This document shows positions 52,804 through 62,266 of a DNA stretch of 64,000 bases, in pieces. The position numbers were made by a program, and so were the translations under genes. A model generated the notes under the pieces. It was not told the origin of the DNA, did not search any database, and saw nothing but the letters and a program-made list of their open reading frames with translations. Within the stretch, counting starts at the first letter, position 1. Each line of letters opens with the position of its first letter. This DNA comes from Tetramitus jugosus. Taxonomy: Eukaryota > Heterolobosea > Eutetramitea > Acrasida > Vahlkampfiidae. Location: NCBI GenBank assembly GCA_937625935.1, contig OW569373.1, positions 124,001-188,000 on the forward strand, given 5' to 3'.

Positions 52804-53841
52804 ATGAGTGCCTATCATCCCACAATGGCACCAACGACAACAAACTCTACGGAAGAAAACCAAAATTTGTTGTCAACCACGAGGCCGTTATCCATAGCAC
52901 CACCAAAGAGTACCCATCGATCCCTACTCTTGTTACTCGTTTTGGTGCTCTTGTCAGCAAGTATCTCGATCTTGTTTGTCATTTGTGTATCGACACTCCA
53001 AACAGCCCGAAACACGAGCAGAAACGCTGTTTCCAAGCAACAAGATCCCTGTTGGTTGCATCCATTGACATGTGACACGGATTCGAGTTTCAAGTCAGAG
53101 TATGATCACATACCGAAGAGTGTTTTGGTTGTGGCAGCTCATCCGGATGATATTGAGACAAGTGCTGGAGGTACATTGACAAAGTGGGCTCAAAATGGTC
53201 AAACTGACATTTATTATGTCATGATAACGAACGGTGATAAGGGAACAGGAAACCATAGCATGACCAGTGAAGAGTTGGGAAGAATAAGACAACAGGAGCA
53301 GAGAAATGCAGGTGCAGTCGTCGGTGTAAAGGACATTTTCTTTCTCAATGTGCCGGATGGTGATGTGACGAACAATGATGAACTGCGGCGAAATATTACC
53401 TATTACATTCGGTTGTTGAGACCTGAAATCATGATTACGTGGGATCCTACGTGGCACTTGGACCTGTTTCAGTTCGGATTGGAGCACAGAGATCATAGGA
53501 CAGCTGGTCAGGCAGCCATTGATTCCGTTTGGCCAAACTCAAACGATTTCCTGTACTATCCAGATATGAACCTGCCAACCTATCGTCCAAAAACTGTGCT
53601 ACTCTTCAGGTTTTGGAACGATTTTGAGTTCAATGCACCACAGTCACAAGTATTTGTACCCCTGGGTGAAGCTGAAGTGTCGAACAAGATCAAAGCTATC
53701 TATCAGCACAAGTCTCAATTCCCGAATGAAGAATCGAAGGAACATGAGAAAACTTTTCTGACCTCAATGGCAACCAAGTTGGGAAAGAATACCCGAAAGG
53801 AATATGCAGAATTATTTACTCTTGTTCGTTTCATGGGTTAA
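52804..53841 (+). CDS. membrane-anchored LmbE/PIG-L-type deacetylase
   Basis: ATG at 52804 gives 345 residues; the preceding 58 codons start with GTG and are leader. A hydrophobic segment at about 43-68 (LLLLLVLVLLSASISILFVICV) makes this a type II membrane protein. The catalytic domain starts with VVAAHPDDIETSAGGTL, the zinc-binding AHPDDxE motif, and continues with TNGDKGTG and LEHRDHRTAGQAAIDSVWP, whose HRDH supplies the third ligand. The G-G-T-L following matches bacterial-type LmbE rather than PIG-L itself. Likely substrates are N-acetylglucosaminyl compounds. AATAAA occurs at 53847-53852, six bases after the stop. Confidence 0.9.
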   Translation: MSAYHPTMAPTTTNSTEENQNLLSTTRPLSIAPPKSTHRSLLLLLVLVLLSASISILFVICVSTLQTARNTSRNAVSKQQDPCWLHPLTCDTDSSFKSEYDHIPKSVLVVAAHPDDIETSAGGTLTKWAQNGQTDIYYVMITNGDKGTGNHSMTSEELGRIRQQEQRNAGAVVGVKDIFFLNVPDGDVTNNDELRRNITYYIRLLRPEIMITWDPTWHLDLFQFGLEHRDHRTAGQAAIDSVWPNSNDFLYYPDMNLPTYRPKTVLLFRFWNDFEFNAPQSQVFVPLGEAEVSNKIKAIYQHKSQFPNEESKEHEKTFLTSMATKLGKNTRKEYAELFTLVRFMG

Positions 53842-53926
53842 GATGCAATAAACTGGTGTTCTCAACAGAAGCTTCTGATAAAATTTAAGTGTCATTTCGA
53901 CCAAAGACCTTGATTACCATGTTAAC

Positions 53927-53940
53927 ATCACCGCGGTGAT
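53927..53940. repeat. 14-bp perfect palindrome ATCACCGCGGTGAT
   Basis: The palindrome lies between the convergent deacetylase and kinase genes, with no loop. Its CCGCGG centre stands out in AT-rich sequence. It could be a factor-binding site or chance. Lack of a loop argues against a hairpin terminator. Confidence 0.3.
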
Positions 53941-54051
53941 ATTGGAGGGGAAAATACGAATGTTCTTTTCGAGGTTTTAACGGTTGGTTCAAGCTTGTTG
54001 ATACAGACAACACCTGCAACAAATTTATACTATAATTCAATCATCGTTCAT

Positions 54052-55696
54052 TCAAGAAAACAAAGCCGTGACTACCATCTGAATGTCCCCACCATACTGT
54101 TGCAGAAGCATGTGATTCTTTTCCTTGTCATAGAACCCCATATTTCTCAACGTCTCCAATTGACTTTCAAACATCCCGATCTGATTAGTCGTGGTAACCA
54201 TACGGGCGGTATCTGGCTTCATCTGTGGGATAGAGGATTGGTTAATGACACGAGGAGAGCTGTATCCGGATCTCTGCTGTCTAATTCTCTCACTTTGACT
54301 AAGAATCTTTCTGGCAGAAGTATCCAGCTTGACAGATTTCATCAACTGTTGAGTAAATCCTGTTGATACAGATGATCCGCCCATATCAACATCTCTCTTG
54401 ATGGACTCAAGTCGGGAACATATCTCTGCAAAACCAGGTCGATCACTAGGGTCAGTCTGCCAGCATTGTTCAATCAATTCAAGTAATTTCAATGGTAAAG
54501 TTTCTGTGAGAGTGGGGCGAACAGCATGCTCCCTTCTCTTACCAAGTACTGCTGCTTGCAGCTCTTGAGCATCATTGAAGGTGTAATCATGATAAGGAAG
54601 CAACCCAGTAAATAACTCATACATGATCATTGAAAAAGCAAACACATCATGCTTGCCCCAGTCTTCGACAACACCCTCCCAGTTTTCCTAGTTGAATGCA
54701 TTAACTTTCTATTTGAAAAATTCGGCTAGTGAAAGAAAGAAGTATACTTACCGGTGATCTATACAATGGAGTTCCTATTAACCCCCTGATCGTGGTCAGG
54801 AGAGATTCATTACCAATCCTAACAGTGCATGTGTGCTTAATTTGAGACATTGTGCTAGTAGTACAACGCCCTTTATGACATCCCGCTTGTCCAAAGTCAA
54901 TCATCTTGATATTGTTACCAGAAATCATGATATTTTCAGACTTCAGGTCTCGGTGATATGTCCCTGATTGATGAATGCACTTCATTGCCTCAGCAATCTT
55001 AAGAGCATAATGACAGGCCTCTGGTACCTTAAAGCAAGAATGTTTCTTGTGGAGAACAGAGAAGAGACTATCACCATCCACGAACTCTGTTACCAGACAC
55101 AACTCTGGTGAAGCACATGCACCAATCAATACTGCAATACTCTTCTCCACTTCTGTATTGTTACGGTCAAGCTGTTTCAAGTTTTTATACTCTTTGTACA
55201 AGCTAGTTACAGCATCAATATCATCTAGAGCTCTTGCACGGAAGATTTTGATTGCTACCCTCACTGCTCTGAACTCTCCTTCGTATACCTCTCCATACAT
55301 ACCACTACCCAAAAGTTTCCGCTTGGTGAATGGAGTACCATCAGGATTCTTCAATTCATCATAGTCTATCCACTTTTCACCCTTCACAAATAGTTCTTGT
55401 AAACGGAGAGCTGCCTCTGTGACTACCGCTTGGTTTATGTCAATTTCTTCTCTTATCTTTCTGTCTTTCTCTTCCATTTCTTCTTTTTGAAGGTTGAGTA
55501 ATTTTTGCACCTCTTGTTCCTTCTTTCCCTCATACTCTTCCTTCAATTGCATGACCTTTTTCGTGAAGTTCTCATCTTGGTTTTTCTTCAGTGCTTCGAA
55601 TCTTCCTTCATAATCCTTTTGGAGCTGTGCCGTGATGGCATCAATCGCTGCTTGATCATTTCCATAGTGATGGTGATGAGTTGCTTTGTTGCCCAT
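54052..55696 (-). CDS. TKL-like protein kinase with C-terminal UBA-like domain (cluster gene A)
   Basis: Two exons: 55696-54752 and 54687-54052, with a 64-nt GTAAGT...CTAG intron; 526 residues. MGNKATHHH fits N-myristoylation. A long charged coiled coil (about 25-100) precedes the kinase domain: LLGSGMYGEVYEGEF (about 126-140), VAIKIF with the beta3 Lys, HRDLKSEN, DFGQAG, GTPLYRSPENWEG spanning the splice, and CWQTDPSDRPGF. All catalytic residues are present, so it should be active. The last 40 residues (LETLRNMGFYDKEKNHMLLQQYGGDIQMVVTALF) form a UBA-like three-helix domain. It is the only intact kinase of four neighbours that share this design and lies head-to-head with gene B, about 185 bp apart. 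Confidence 0.92.
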
Positions 55697-55880
55697 GTTA
55701 TGTTACTTGGTTTGTTTCTTCTAGCTCGATTTTTGGTTGAAACCCAGGTTTTTATGCTGGAGGAAACTTTTCTTGTAAAGTCGATGTCAAACAATATTTC
55801 TGCAGGAACTCCAGCTACAAAAATCCCGCATCAACACAAACCGTTTTTGAAAAGCCACAACAAACAAACCATAGATACAC

Positions 55881-57167
55881 ATGGGAGCAGCTATTGCAAC
55901 ACCCTTATTGGGCATGATTGGTACTATAGGTGCCGCTTATGTCACATCTCAAGCACAAATGTTCGCAGTACAAGCCGGGATGGATCCTCAAATGGCCCAA
56001 CAGCGCTTCCAGCGTCATTACCAAGAACTAGAGGAAGGATTCAAGAAGACGATGGATGGAAATTTTGCTGAAAAAGAGCAAGAACTTAGACAGCAGATGC
56101 TAACAAACTTTGCAAGCGATGTTCAGACTACCTTAAACCTCAATGATGAGCAAGCAGCCCAAAAGTTAAAAGAGATTTACAAAGAAACCGTTCAGCACCA
56201 AAAAAAGACACGAGACATTGCTCGAGAATTGAGAAATCAACTAAGAGGAAGAATGATTGATGAACATGCAGTTAGAAGAGAAGCAATTCTAAGTTCAGGA
56301 ACCTCAACAGTACATACTGGAACTTATGAGAATACTCGAGTGGCAATCACGGTGTTCAAGTTAAATAGTGAGCAAGATGTTCTGTCTATGCAGAATTTTT
56401 TTAACAAATATCAATGTTTGGACCAGAACAACCTTGTTGTTCATATTGGGTGTGGATTATCACGCCACCCAACATTGGAGTTCTTCATTGTCTCTGAGCT
56501 TGTTGAAGGTGAATCACTACAGGTTCTTCTTCAAGTGAAGAAAATGACTTTCAAATTCGACCAAGTCGCCTCAATGGTTGTTCAGATTTGTGAAGCTCTA
56601 ATCTATTTAGAAAAGAAAGGATTTGAATTTGGAAAGTTCCACAGCTCAAAGTTAATATTGTGTGGGGATAAGGTCGTATTATGTGGATATGGAAACAACA
56701 GGTTGTATGGAGGAACAAGCACCTCTTTGACATCTACTTCTCGTCACCAGTCTCGAAGTGCTCAAGTAACTTTGCAGAACACAACCTTGAATGTCACCGT
56801 CAAGGATTCGAATGCATATGAAGCCCCAGAGGTCATTCATGGAATCAAGGGAGAGAAAACTTTGGTTTACTCCATTGCAATTTTCATTTATGAGGCTCTC
56901 ACGGGTACTGTACCAAAAGGCAAGGAGCATTCTGATATCGAAAGGCTAGGACCTGTTCCGGATATATTCAAGAAAATCATATCAGATTGTTTGTCTCCAA
57001 CTTCACACGAAAGGTTAACTCTGTCAAACTTGATCCAAGTATTCTCCACCAATGACGATGAACGTGCCAAAATAATGTATTCCAAGTTCAAGAAGAGTGT
57101 TTCCTTCACTCCCCAAGTAGATACCATTTCGAAGAGCACCCGAAACAAATACTACCAATCCTCTTAA
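55881..57167 (+). CDS. myristoylation-like pseudokinase (cluster gene B)
   Basis: ATG at 55881, 428 residues. MGAAIAT satisfies the N-myristoylation pattern. A coiled coil (about 45-125) leads to a kinase fold that has lost its chemistry: the beta3 motif reads VAITVF (Lys to Thr), the HRD loop reads FHSSKLIL, and the DFG site reads LCGYGN. The structural text (VHIGCGLSRHPTLEFFIVSELVEGESLQVLL, SIAIFIYEALTG) is preserved, as expected for a scaffolding or regulatory pseudokinase rather than a random pseudogene. No UBA or UIM follows. It lies 70 bp before gene C and reads the same way; overall design matches gene A. Confidence 0.88.
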   Translation: MGAAIATPLLGMIGTIGAAYVTSQAQMFAVQAGMDPQMAQQRFQRHYQELEEGFKKTMDGNFAEKEQELRQQMLTNFASDVQTTLNLNDEQAAQKLKEIYKETVQHQKKTRDIARELRNQLRGRMIDEHAVRREAILSSGTSTVHTGTYENTRVAITVFKLNSEQDVLSMQNFFNKYQCLDQNNLVVHIGCGLSRHPTLEFFIVSELVEGESLQVLLQVKKMTFKFDQVASMVVQICEALIYLEKKGFEFGKFHSSKLILCGDKVVLCGYGNNRLYGGTSTSLTSTSRHQSRSAQVTLQNTTLNVTVKDSNAYEAPEVIHGIKGEKTLVYSIAIFIYEALTGTVPKGKEHSDIERLGPVPDIFKKIISDCLSPTSHERLTLSNLIQVFSTNDDERAKIMYSKFKKSVSFTPQVDTISKSTRNKYYQSS

Positions 57168-57239
57168 TTTATGCATAAATACAGAGGAGAATTAGTACAA
57201 TATGAAACTGCTATCTAAAGTTGTAAGCGATGATGTTCG

Positions 57240-58298
57240 ATGGACGGACCTTCAATCTTCCGATCCTCATACAATTTTGTCTGCAGAAAAAGAGCCAATG
57301 TGGTAGGAGCAATGGAAACTCTAATTGACATGAAGAATGAAAGTGAAGCCTTGAAGAAGTGTAAACATCCAGGTGTTCTTGAGTTCAGAGGTGTATGCCT
57401 TGATCAAAACGAGTTATGGATCATAACTGAATACGTGAATGGAACAGACTTGAACACTTTTCTCCATCAAAAGAAGGAAGAACTCTCCGAAGGTGATATT
57501 CTGGACATATGTTCTCAGATAAGTACAGCTGTGGCTTACATGCATCAACAACACTTTATTCATAGAGACCTCAAGAGCTCGAATATTTTGATTCGAAAAT
57601 CGGATACTGGATATCAGATAAAGGTTGCTGATTTTGGTATTGCTAGAGAGATTGATTGGTCAAAGATGAGTTGGGCCAAGTATGAGAATGTCAATTCGGT
57701 CGGCAATTTGAGCTCGGAAGCAGGTACCCTTCTGTGGATGTGTCCTGAAGTGTTCTTTGGCGAGGACTATGACGAAAAGTGTGATGTTTATAGTTTTGGT
57801 ATGGTATTGTATGAGATCATTACTGGTGAGTATCCTTACTCACCCACGATTTCAAAGGATGAACTTGCCGAAATCCTGAAGTCTGGAGGTCGATTGTTCC
57901 AATTCAATCCTGACTCCTCCGCCTACCAAAGAATGAACCGAGTATCAATATCCCTTACTGAGCTTGTCAAATCGTGCGTCAGTGCAGAAAAAGACAATAG
58001 ACCAGAATTTGCTCTTATCATGAGTCGACTGGAGCGGATGAAGATGGAATATTGTGAGCGAAAAGAAATAGAAGTGGTGACCCAATCATCGCTCGAGGAA
58101 TCTCAAGCAAGACAGATGGATGAAGAGTTGCATCTTGCATTGGAGATCTCTCGTTTCACTGCTGAGGAAAGAGAATTTGGACAGAAAAAGGTTCAAGTTC
58201 GTGTTCTTCTTGGACTTACTGACGAAGATGTAGTCAATTCCTTGCTTACAATTTTTAACGGAGATGTGGGTCGAATCGTAAATCACTACTTCAATTGA
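57240..58298 (+). CDS. kinase with complete C-lobe but damaged N-lobe, UIM and UBA-like tail (cluster gene C)
   Basis: Frame from ATG 57240, 352 residues. The C-lobe is full: HRDLKSSN, DFGIARE, AGTLLWMCPEVF, CDVYSFGMVLYEI. The N-lobe is not: there is no Gly-rich loop, and the beta3 region reads VVGAMETLIDMKNE with no clear Lys. A second ATG at 57202 opens another frame (MKLLSKVVSDDVRWTDLQ...) whose text fits the start of the family; it meets the main frame at an AAAAA run (57287-57291), as if one base were missing. The tail carries LEESQ...DEELHLALEISRF, a UIM, and a UBA-like DEDVVNSLLTIFNGDVGRIVNHYF. AATAAA lies at 58327-58332. Either it works without a normal ATP loop, or it is a recent pseudogene. 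Confidence 0.75.
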   Translation: MDGPSIFRSSYNFVCRKRANVVGAMETLIDMKNESEALKKCKHPGVLEFRGVCLDQNELWIITEYVNGTDLNTFLHQKKEELSEGDILDICSQISTAVAYMHQQHFIHRDLKSSNILIRKSDTGYQIKVADFGIAREIDWSKMSWAKYENVNSVGNLSSEAGTLLWMCPEVFFGEDYDEKCDVYSFGMVLYEIITGEYPYSPTISKDELAEILKSGGRLFQFNPDSSAYQRMNRVSISLTELVKSCVSAEKDNRPEFALIMSRLERMKMEYCERKEIEVVTQSSLEESQARQMDEELHLALEISRFTAEEREFGQKKVQVRVLLGLTDEDVVNSLLTIFNGDVGRIVNHYFN

Positions 58299-58419
58299 AC
58301 GTGCGAGCAGGATTCCTGCTGCAGAAAATAAAACTCAGATACCTTTCTCCGTTGTAGTAACAAACTTGTACAAGTTTTCCATTGCCGTTGTTGTAAACCG
58401 AAAAACAAAACAAAAGAAG

Positions 58420-59528
58420 ATGGGTTTTTTCAAGAAACTAGTAAGAAAGATCTTTGGTGGCCACAAGCATGTCTATCATGATAGCTCTGCTCAGCAAATT
58501 AAAGAAGCAGAAAGAAAGGCCAAGGAGGATTTTGAAACCAATGAGAGAAATCCAAAGTCAAGATGTCATTGAACGACAACGAATTGAGGCTCAATTAAGA
58601 CAAAGTATGACCAAACAAGTTGAACAAGAGTTTGCAAGGATTGTTCAAATCCGGGAAGAGGAGGTGAAGAGATTCGAGAAAGAACTAAAAAGAGAGATTG
58701 AAGAACAGCAGCAGCAGTATAGAATCGATGCCCAAGCTTTGCAAGTTGAACTAGGACAGTATTGCATTAATTTTGATGCCCTACAATTCTCAAAGAATCA
58801 AGATCAGATTGAATCGGGTGCGAGTGGAACAGTTTACAAAGGAAAGTACAATGGTCAATTTGTAGCCATAAAAGTGTATCACGGAGAAGCTGATTCAGAC
58901 GATACAATCCATAATTTGAAGCATGAAGTGAACGTTATAAAATCTCAAAATACCCTTCATACTCTCCAAAGAGTAGGCACTCCTGTGTACATGGCCAAAG
59001 GTATGTGGCTACGTTTCAACTTTGCTTTCAATCAACTCTGTACTAACCAACAATTCATCAGAGATGTTTAACACATACGTCAAGAAGCTCTCAAGTGAAG
59101 ATTATAAGAAAGTTGATATCTATGCATTTGGTATTCTCATGTATGAGATTCTAAGTGGACAAGTGCCCTTCTTCGAGAAACACTTTTCAGATATGTATGA
59201 ACTGAGAAGGCATATAGAGAATGGGGGAAGACCGTGTGTGGATCCTGGATGGTTACAGAGCATCATTGTATTGATGGAAGACTGTTGGGAAGAAAATGCC
59301 AATGACCGACCATGTTTCAAGCTCATTGCTCAAACTCTGCAAAGAATGATGAACAGTAATGATCGAGAGGTCTTAAACTGGTATGAGCAACAACCGAAAT
59401 CCAATTCAGCAACCAAGGAACAAAGACAGCCATCAACCTCAGCTCCACAACCTGTTGTTTTACACGCTCAGTTTGATGATGATTATGAACTGGCACTCGC
59501 TCTTCAAAGGTCAATGGTTGAGATGTAG
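58420..59528 (+). pseudogene. kinase-like gene lacking its catalytic core (cluster gene D)
   Basis: A first frame from ATG 58420 (MGFFKKLVRKIFGG, basic amphipathic) stops at 58572; coding continues in the +1 frame from about 58541 without a splice site, so there is a frameshift. The second frame gives coiled coil, then IESGASGTVYKGKYNGQFVAIKVY, a good N-lobe with the beta3 Lys. It then jumps from NVIKSQ directly to the activation segment RVGTPVYMAKE: about 110-120 residues with the hinge, HRD and DFG are missing from the DNA. A correct intron (59001-59061, GTATGT...TCAG) still joins to DIYAFGILMYEILSG. The end carries DDDYELALALQRSM, a UIM. The retained splice and UIM suggest recent loss. Confidence 0.65.
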
Positions 59529-59579
59529 TTTGAATAAAAGCTCGGTTTTGCAAACAAGGGAGTTTTATCTTTGTAGAGT

Positions 59580-60893
59580 TTAGCATCCCAAGACAGACTT
59601 GGCTCTGTACCAGTACTTGTCACGGTCAGCCTTACCATTGTAACCACCATTGATTCTCAATGTAACAGCATCGAATCCAGCTTGAGTGTTCTGGTCAGCA
59701 TATTGGTTCAATGATCTAGTCTTCCAGTACCATGCAGCAACCTTGAATCCCCATGCTGGAGTAGCAGCAAGAGTTGGGTTACCTTCCAAATCGACACCCA
59801 AGTCTCTTCCAGCAGCTCTATAGTTGTTTCTTCCGGTCAATTGAATTGGACCTCTGCCCTTGTATCTTCTGCCATCACCTGGATAAATGTTACCCAAGTC
59901 TTTTCTACCTTCATAGGCATCACCAGATGCAATTTCTTCCATGTATCTGAACTCTGCAGATTCGTGAGCCAATTGGGCCAAGAATGCAGCCTTTCTTGGG
60001 CAAGTGGTAATACTTCCCCATTCCATGGCATTGTTCAAGTGACCAATGTATTCATTGGCAAGTCCAGCGCTCAAATTTGGCATCACAGCTCTCAATTGAC
60101 CAAGTGAGAGGAGACCGCCACCGCCGCCGCCACCACCACCAATCACTCTGACAAAGGCGCTAGCGACCCATCCTCCGCTGATTGAGTACCAAGTGTAACC
60201 ACAACCAGTAGCAGTTTGACCAGTGTAAGAAGCGGTTTGACCAGCGGCCAAGCTTCTCACAACAGCATGAGAGGTGCAAGGTCCAGCACGAACATTCAAT
60301 GCGTCAGTAGCTTGCAAGGAATCACCATTGGATGGACCACTGCTAATGACTTGAACAAAAGCACTGGCGACCCAACCTCCACTAATGGAATACCAAGTAT
60401 AGCCACAGCCAGATGAGCTTTGACCAGTGTAGCCAACTGTTTGACCAGCAGCCAAGCTTCTGACAACAGCATATGTGGTGCAAGGTCCAGAACGAACATT
60501 GAGAGCATCAGTTGCTCTCAATTGATCACCATTGGACAGAGCAGACATGGACATGGAATCAGCAAAAGCTTCTTCTTGTTGCTTTTGTTGTTTTTGTTGC
60601 TTCTTGTTCAACCATTTCTTGTTCAATTTTTTGGACAGCTTGTTCTCAAAGAGAGGTCTTGTTGGCTTTGCAATCACTTGCTTGGCAGCTTCAGCCTTTT
60701 GGATGGCTCCACTGAGTCTATTGAGGATTCTTTGTGAGACTTTGCCCTTCAAATTTTCTTGAGTAATTTGGTTGGCCTTGTTCACCAAGCGGTTAAGCTT
60801 TTGGGTTAGCTCTTGGTTGGAAGCGGCCTGACAAAAGGCCAAAACCAACAATAGAGCGACAGCTGCGATAGCAAGACTGATGCTTCTTCTCAT
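59580..60893 (-). CDS. secreted GH19-type glycosidase with two SH3b domains
   Basis: ATG at 60893 starts a signal peptide (SISLAIAAVALLLVLAFCQA), giving 437 residues; the extension to 60953 starts with TTG. After a Lys/Gln-rich linker come two near-identical bacterial-type SH3 domains of about 68 residues (ATDALNVRSGPCTTYAVVRS and ATDALNVRAGPCTSHAVVRS), then a poly-Gly hinge. The catalytic domain has FLAQLAHESAEFRYMEEIA with the GH19 acid Glu, then GRRYKGRGPIQLTGRNNY and a second acid region, as in chitinases and phage or bacterial endolysins. Likely function: cutting bacterial peptidoglycan or chitin in digestion of prey. SH3b domains are usual in bacteria, so acquisition by transfer is plausible. 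Cys pairs in each SH3b fit secretion. Confidence 0.92.
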   Translation of the reverse strand: MRRSISLAIAAVALLLVLAFCQAASNQELTQKLNRLVNKANQITQENLKGKVSQRILNRLSGAIQKAEAAKQVIAKPTRPLFENKLSKKLNKKWLNKKQQKQQKQQEEAFADSMSMSALSNGDQLRATDALNVRSGPCTTYAVVRSLAAGQTVGYTGQSSSGCGYTWYSISGGWVASAFVQVISSGPSNGDSLQATDALNVRAGPCTSHAVVRSLAAGQTASYTGQTATGCGYTWYSISGGWVASAFVRVIGGGGGGGGGLLSLGQLRAVMPNLSAGLANEYIGHLNNAMEWGSITTCPRKAAFLAQLAHESAEFRYMEEIASGDAYEGRKDLGNIYPGDGRRYKGRGPIQLTGRNNYRAAGRDLGVDLEGNPTLAATPAWGFKVAAWYWKTRSLNQYADQNTQAGFDAVTLRINGGYNGKADRDKYWYRAKSVLGC

Positions 60894-61219
60894 GATGATG
60901 ATGATAGGGTATGAAATAATAATATGTTTTTTTTGTGTGATGATGTTTTTCAAAAGCCAACTGGCTGACGCAATGTCGCCTTTTGACCATCATCCCGCCG
61001 GTGAACGACATCTGATGATAGGCGGTAGAAGCTTTTTTTGGTGTTCCGGCCGAGATTTTTGTTTTGTTCCTCACATCACATTGATCTTTGGTGGTGAAGG
61101 AATATCTATCGGATCATTTTGTAAAGAGGAGATCTCAGGTAGTTTTCTTTTCAGAGTAAAGCACTAGTCCAGGAGTTAAGTTCCGATCTCCCAATCAAAA
61201 CACTGAACGAACAAGAAAG
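60894..61219. other. divergent intergenic region upstream of the GH19 gene
   Basis: About 325 bp between divergent starts. It holds T-rich and mixed sequence with no protein-like frame, RNA or notable repeat. Confidence 0.4.
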
Positions 61220-61705
61220 ATGGTAGTGAGTACGAAAGGACGATACTTGATTGCTTCAACAGCAGCAACTAGCGCTTGCAAGGAGGCAGGGGTTGAATTA
61301 TCTCCTCATGTTCTTGATAAAGCTATGAAAGCGACAAAGAGTTCAAAGGGCTCCAAGAAGAGCTCTGTCATAAGAGCTGCTGTGAACGCCGCTGTGAATG
61401 CCTTGAAAGAGACTGACACAGCGCAAGTTCAGAATCTGGATCTGAATGCTCTTTCGGAACATGTTTCAACGGATACTCTAATTGCAGCAAATGATATACC
61501 AGATATTGTTTCAACTCTGGGAAGGCCAGGTGTTTGGCTATTACTGTCTGTTCTTGTATTGTTCTCATTGATCATTATCGTGTTTTGCATCACGATGTTA
61601 GCACAGAAGAGAGACCCCGTGGTCTACATACCTCTCCTGACATTTGTCATTGGTGCCTGGTTTCCATCTCCTCTGTCACTTGGAAAGAAACCACTACAGA
61701 CATAG
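61220..61705 (+). CDS. small membrane protein of unknown function
   Basis: ATG at 61220, 161 residues. The first 100 residues are helical and Ala/Lys/Thr-rich (KATKSSKGSKKSSVIRAAVNAAVNALKE). A hydrophobic helix lies at about 104-128 (VWLLLSVLVLFSLIIIVFCITML), then a short charged loop AQKRDP, then a second hydrophobic stretch (VVYIPLLTFVIGAWF). There is no signal peptide, so the N-terminal part is probably cytosolic with a helical hairpin at the membrane. I recognise no family. The neighbouring small gene starts 130 bp downstream on the same strand. Confidence 0.7.
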   Translation: MVVSTKGRYLIASTAATSACKEAGVELSPHVLDKAMKATKSSKGSKKSSVIRAAVNAAVNALKETDTAQVQNLDLNALSEHVSTDTLIAANDIPDIVSTLGRPGVWLLLSVLVLFSLIIIVFCITMLAQKRDPVVYIPLLTFVIGAWFPSPLSLGKKPLQT

Positions 61706-61838
61706 TTCCATGTCAAAATTTCTCCGTCTTGTAAAAATAATTGAGGAAGTGGCTATGAATACAATCGTATCCTGCGAAACACTCCAGGATATTTAGTTGT
61801 TGAGTAGAGTTCTCCAAACTGGCAATTATTGAATAGAA

Positions 61839-62171
61839 ATGGTAGAAACACAAAACATGTCTTCGAGCCAACAAAATTGGAGAGAAGATAACTATGAAGA
61901 AATTGTAATCAAAGGAGAATATGAAGGAAAGGGTGGTCAATTAACACAAGAGGACGAAGAACTTCACAAGGGAGCTGAAGAGTTTCTGAAACAGATAGAG
62001 AAGCAGGATAATGTCTTCAACGAATTGAAAAAAGATATGGATCGCAGCGAGAGCGAGATGCAAGAATCAAACGAGTCACAAACCTGGACTCAAACAGCAA
62101 TGTCAACCTGTGAAGGTGTTGTGAATAGTATTGTCTCTTCTGTGACGGGTCAAAACAGTTCAGTATTGTAA
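61839..62171 (+). CDS. small acidic coiled-coil protein of unknown function
   Basis: ATG at 61839, 110 residues. Charged, Glu/Gln-rich text with heptad character in the middle (EELHKGAEEFLKQIEKQDNVFNELKKDM) and a Ser/Thr/Val-rich end (VVNSIVSSVTGQNSSVL) without a membrane segment. AATAAA overlaps the TAA stop (62170-62175). Composition and the processing signal support a real gene. No homology is recognisable. Confidence 0.65.
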   Translation: MVETQNMSSSQQNWREDNYEEIVIKGEYEGKGGQLTQEDEELHKGAEEFLKQIEKQDNVFNELKKDMDRSESEMQESNESQTWTQTAMSTCEGVVNSIVSSVTGQNSSVL

Positions 62172-62266
62172 ATAAACACGTGACATTATTTGAAGTATGA
62201 ACAAAACTTGGTGCACTAATCATGAACATAAGTCACAGACGTTTATTACTATCATGTTCACCACGA

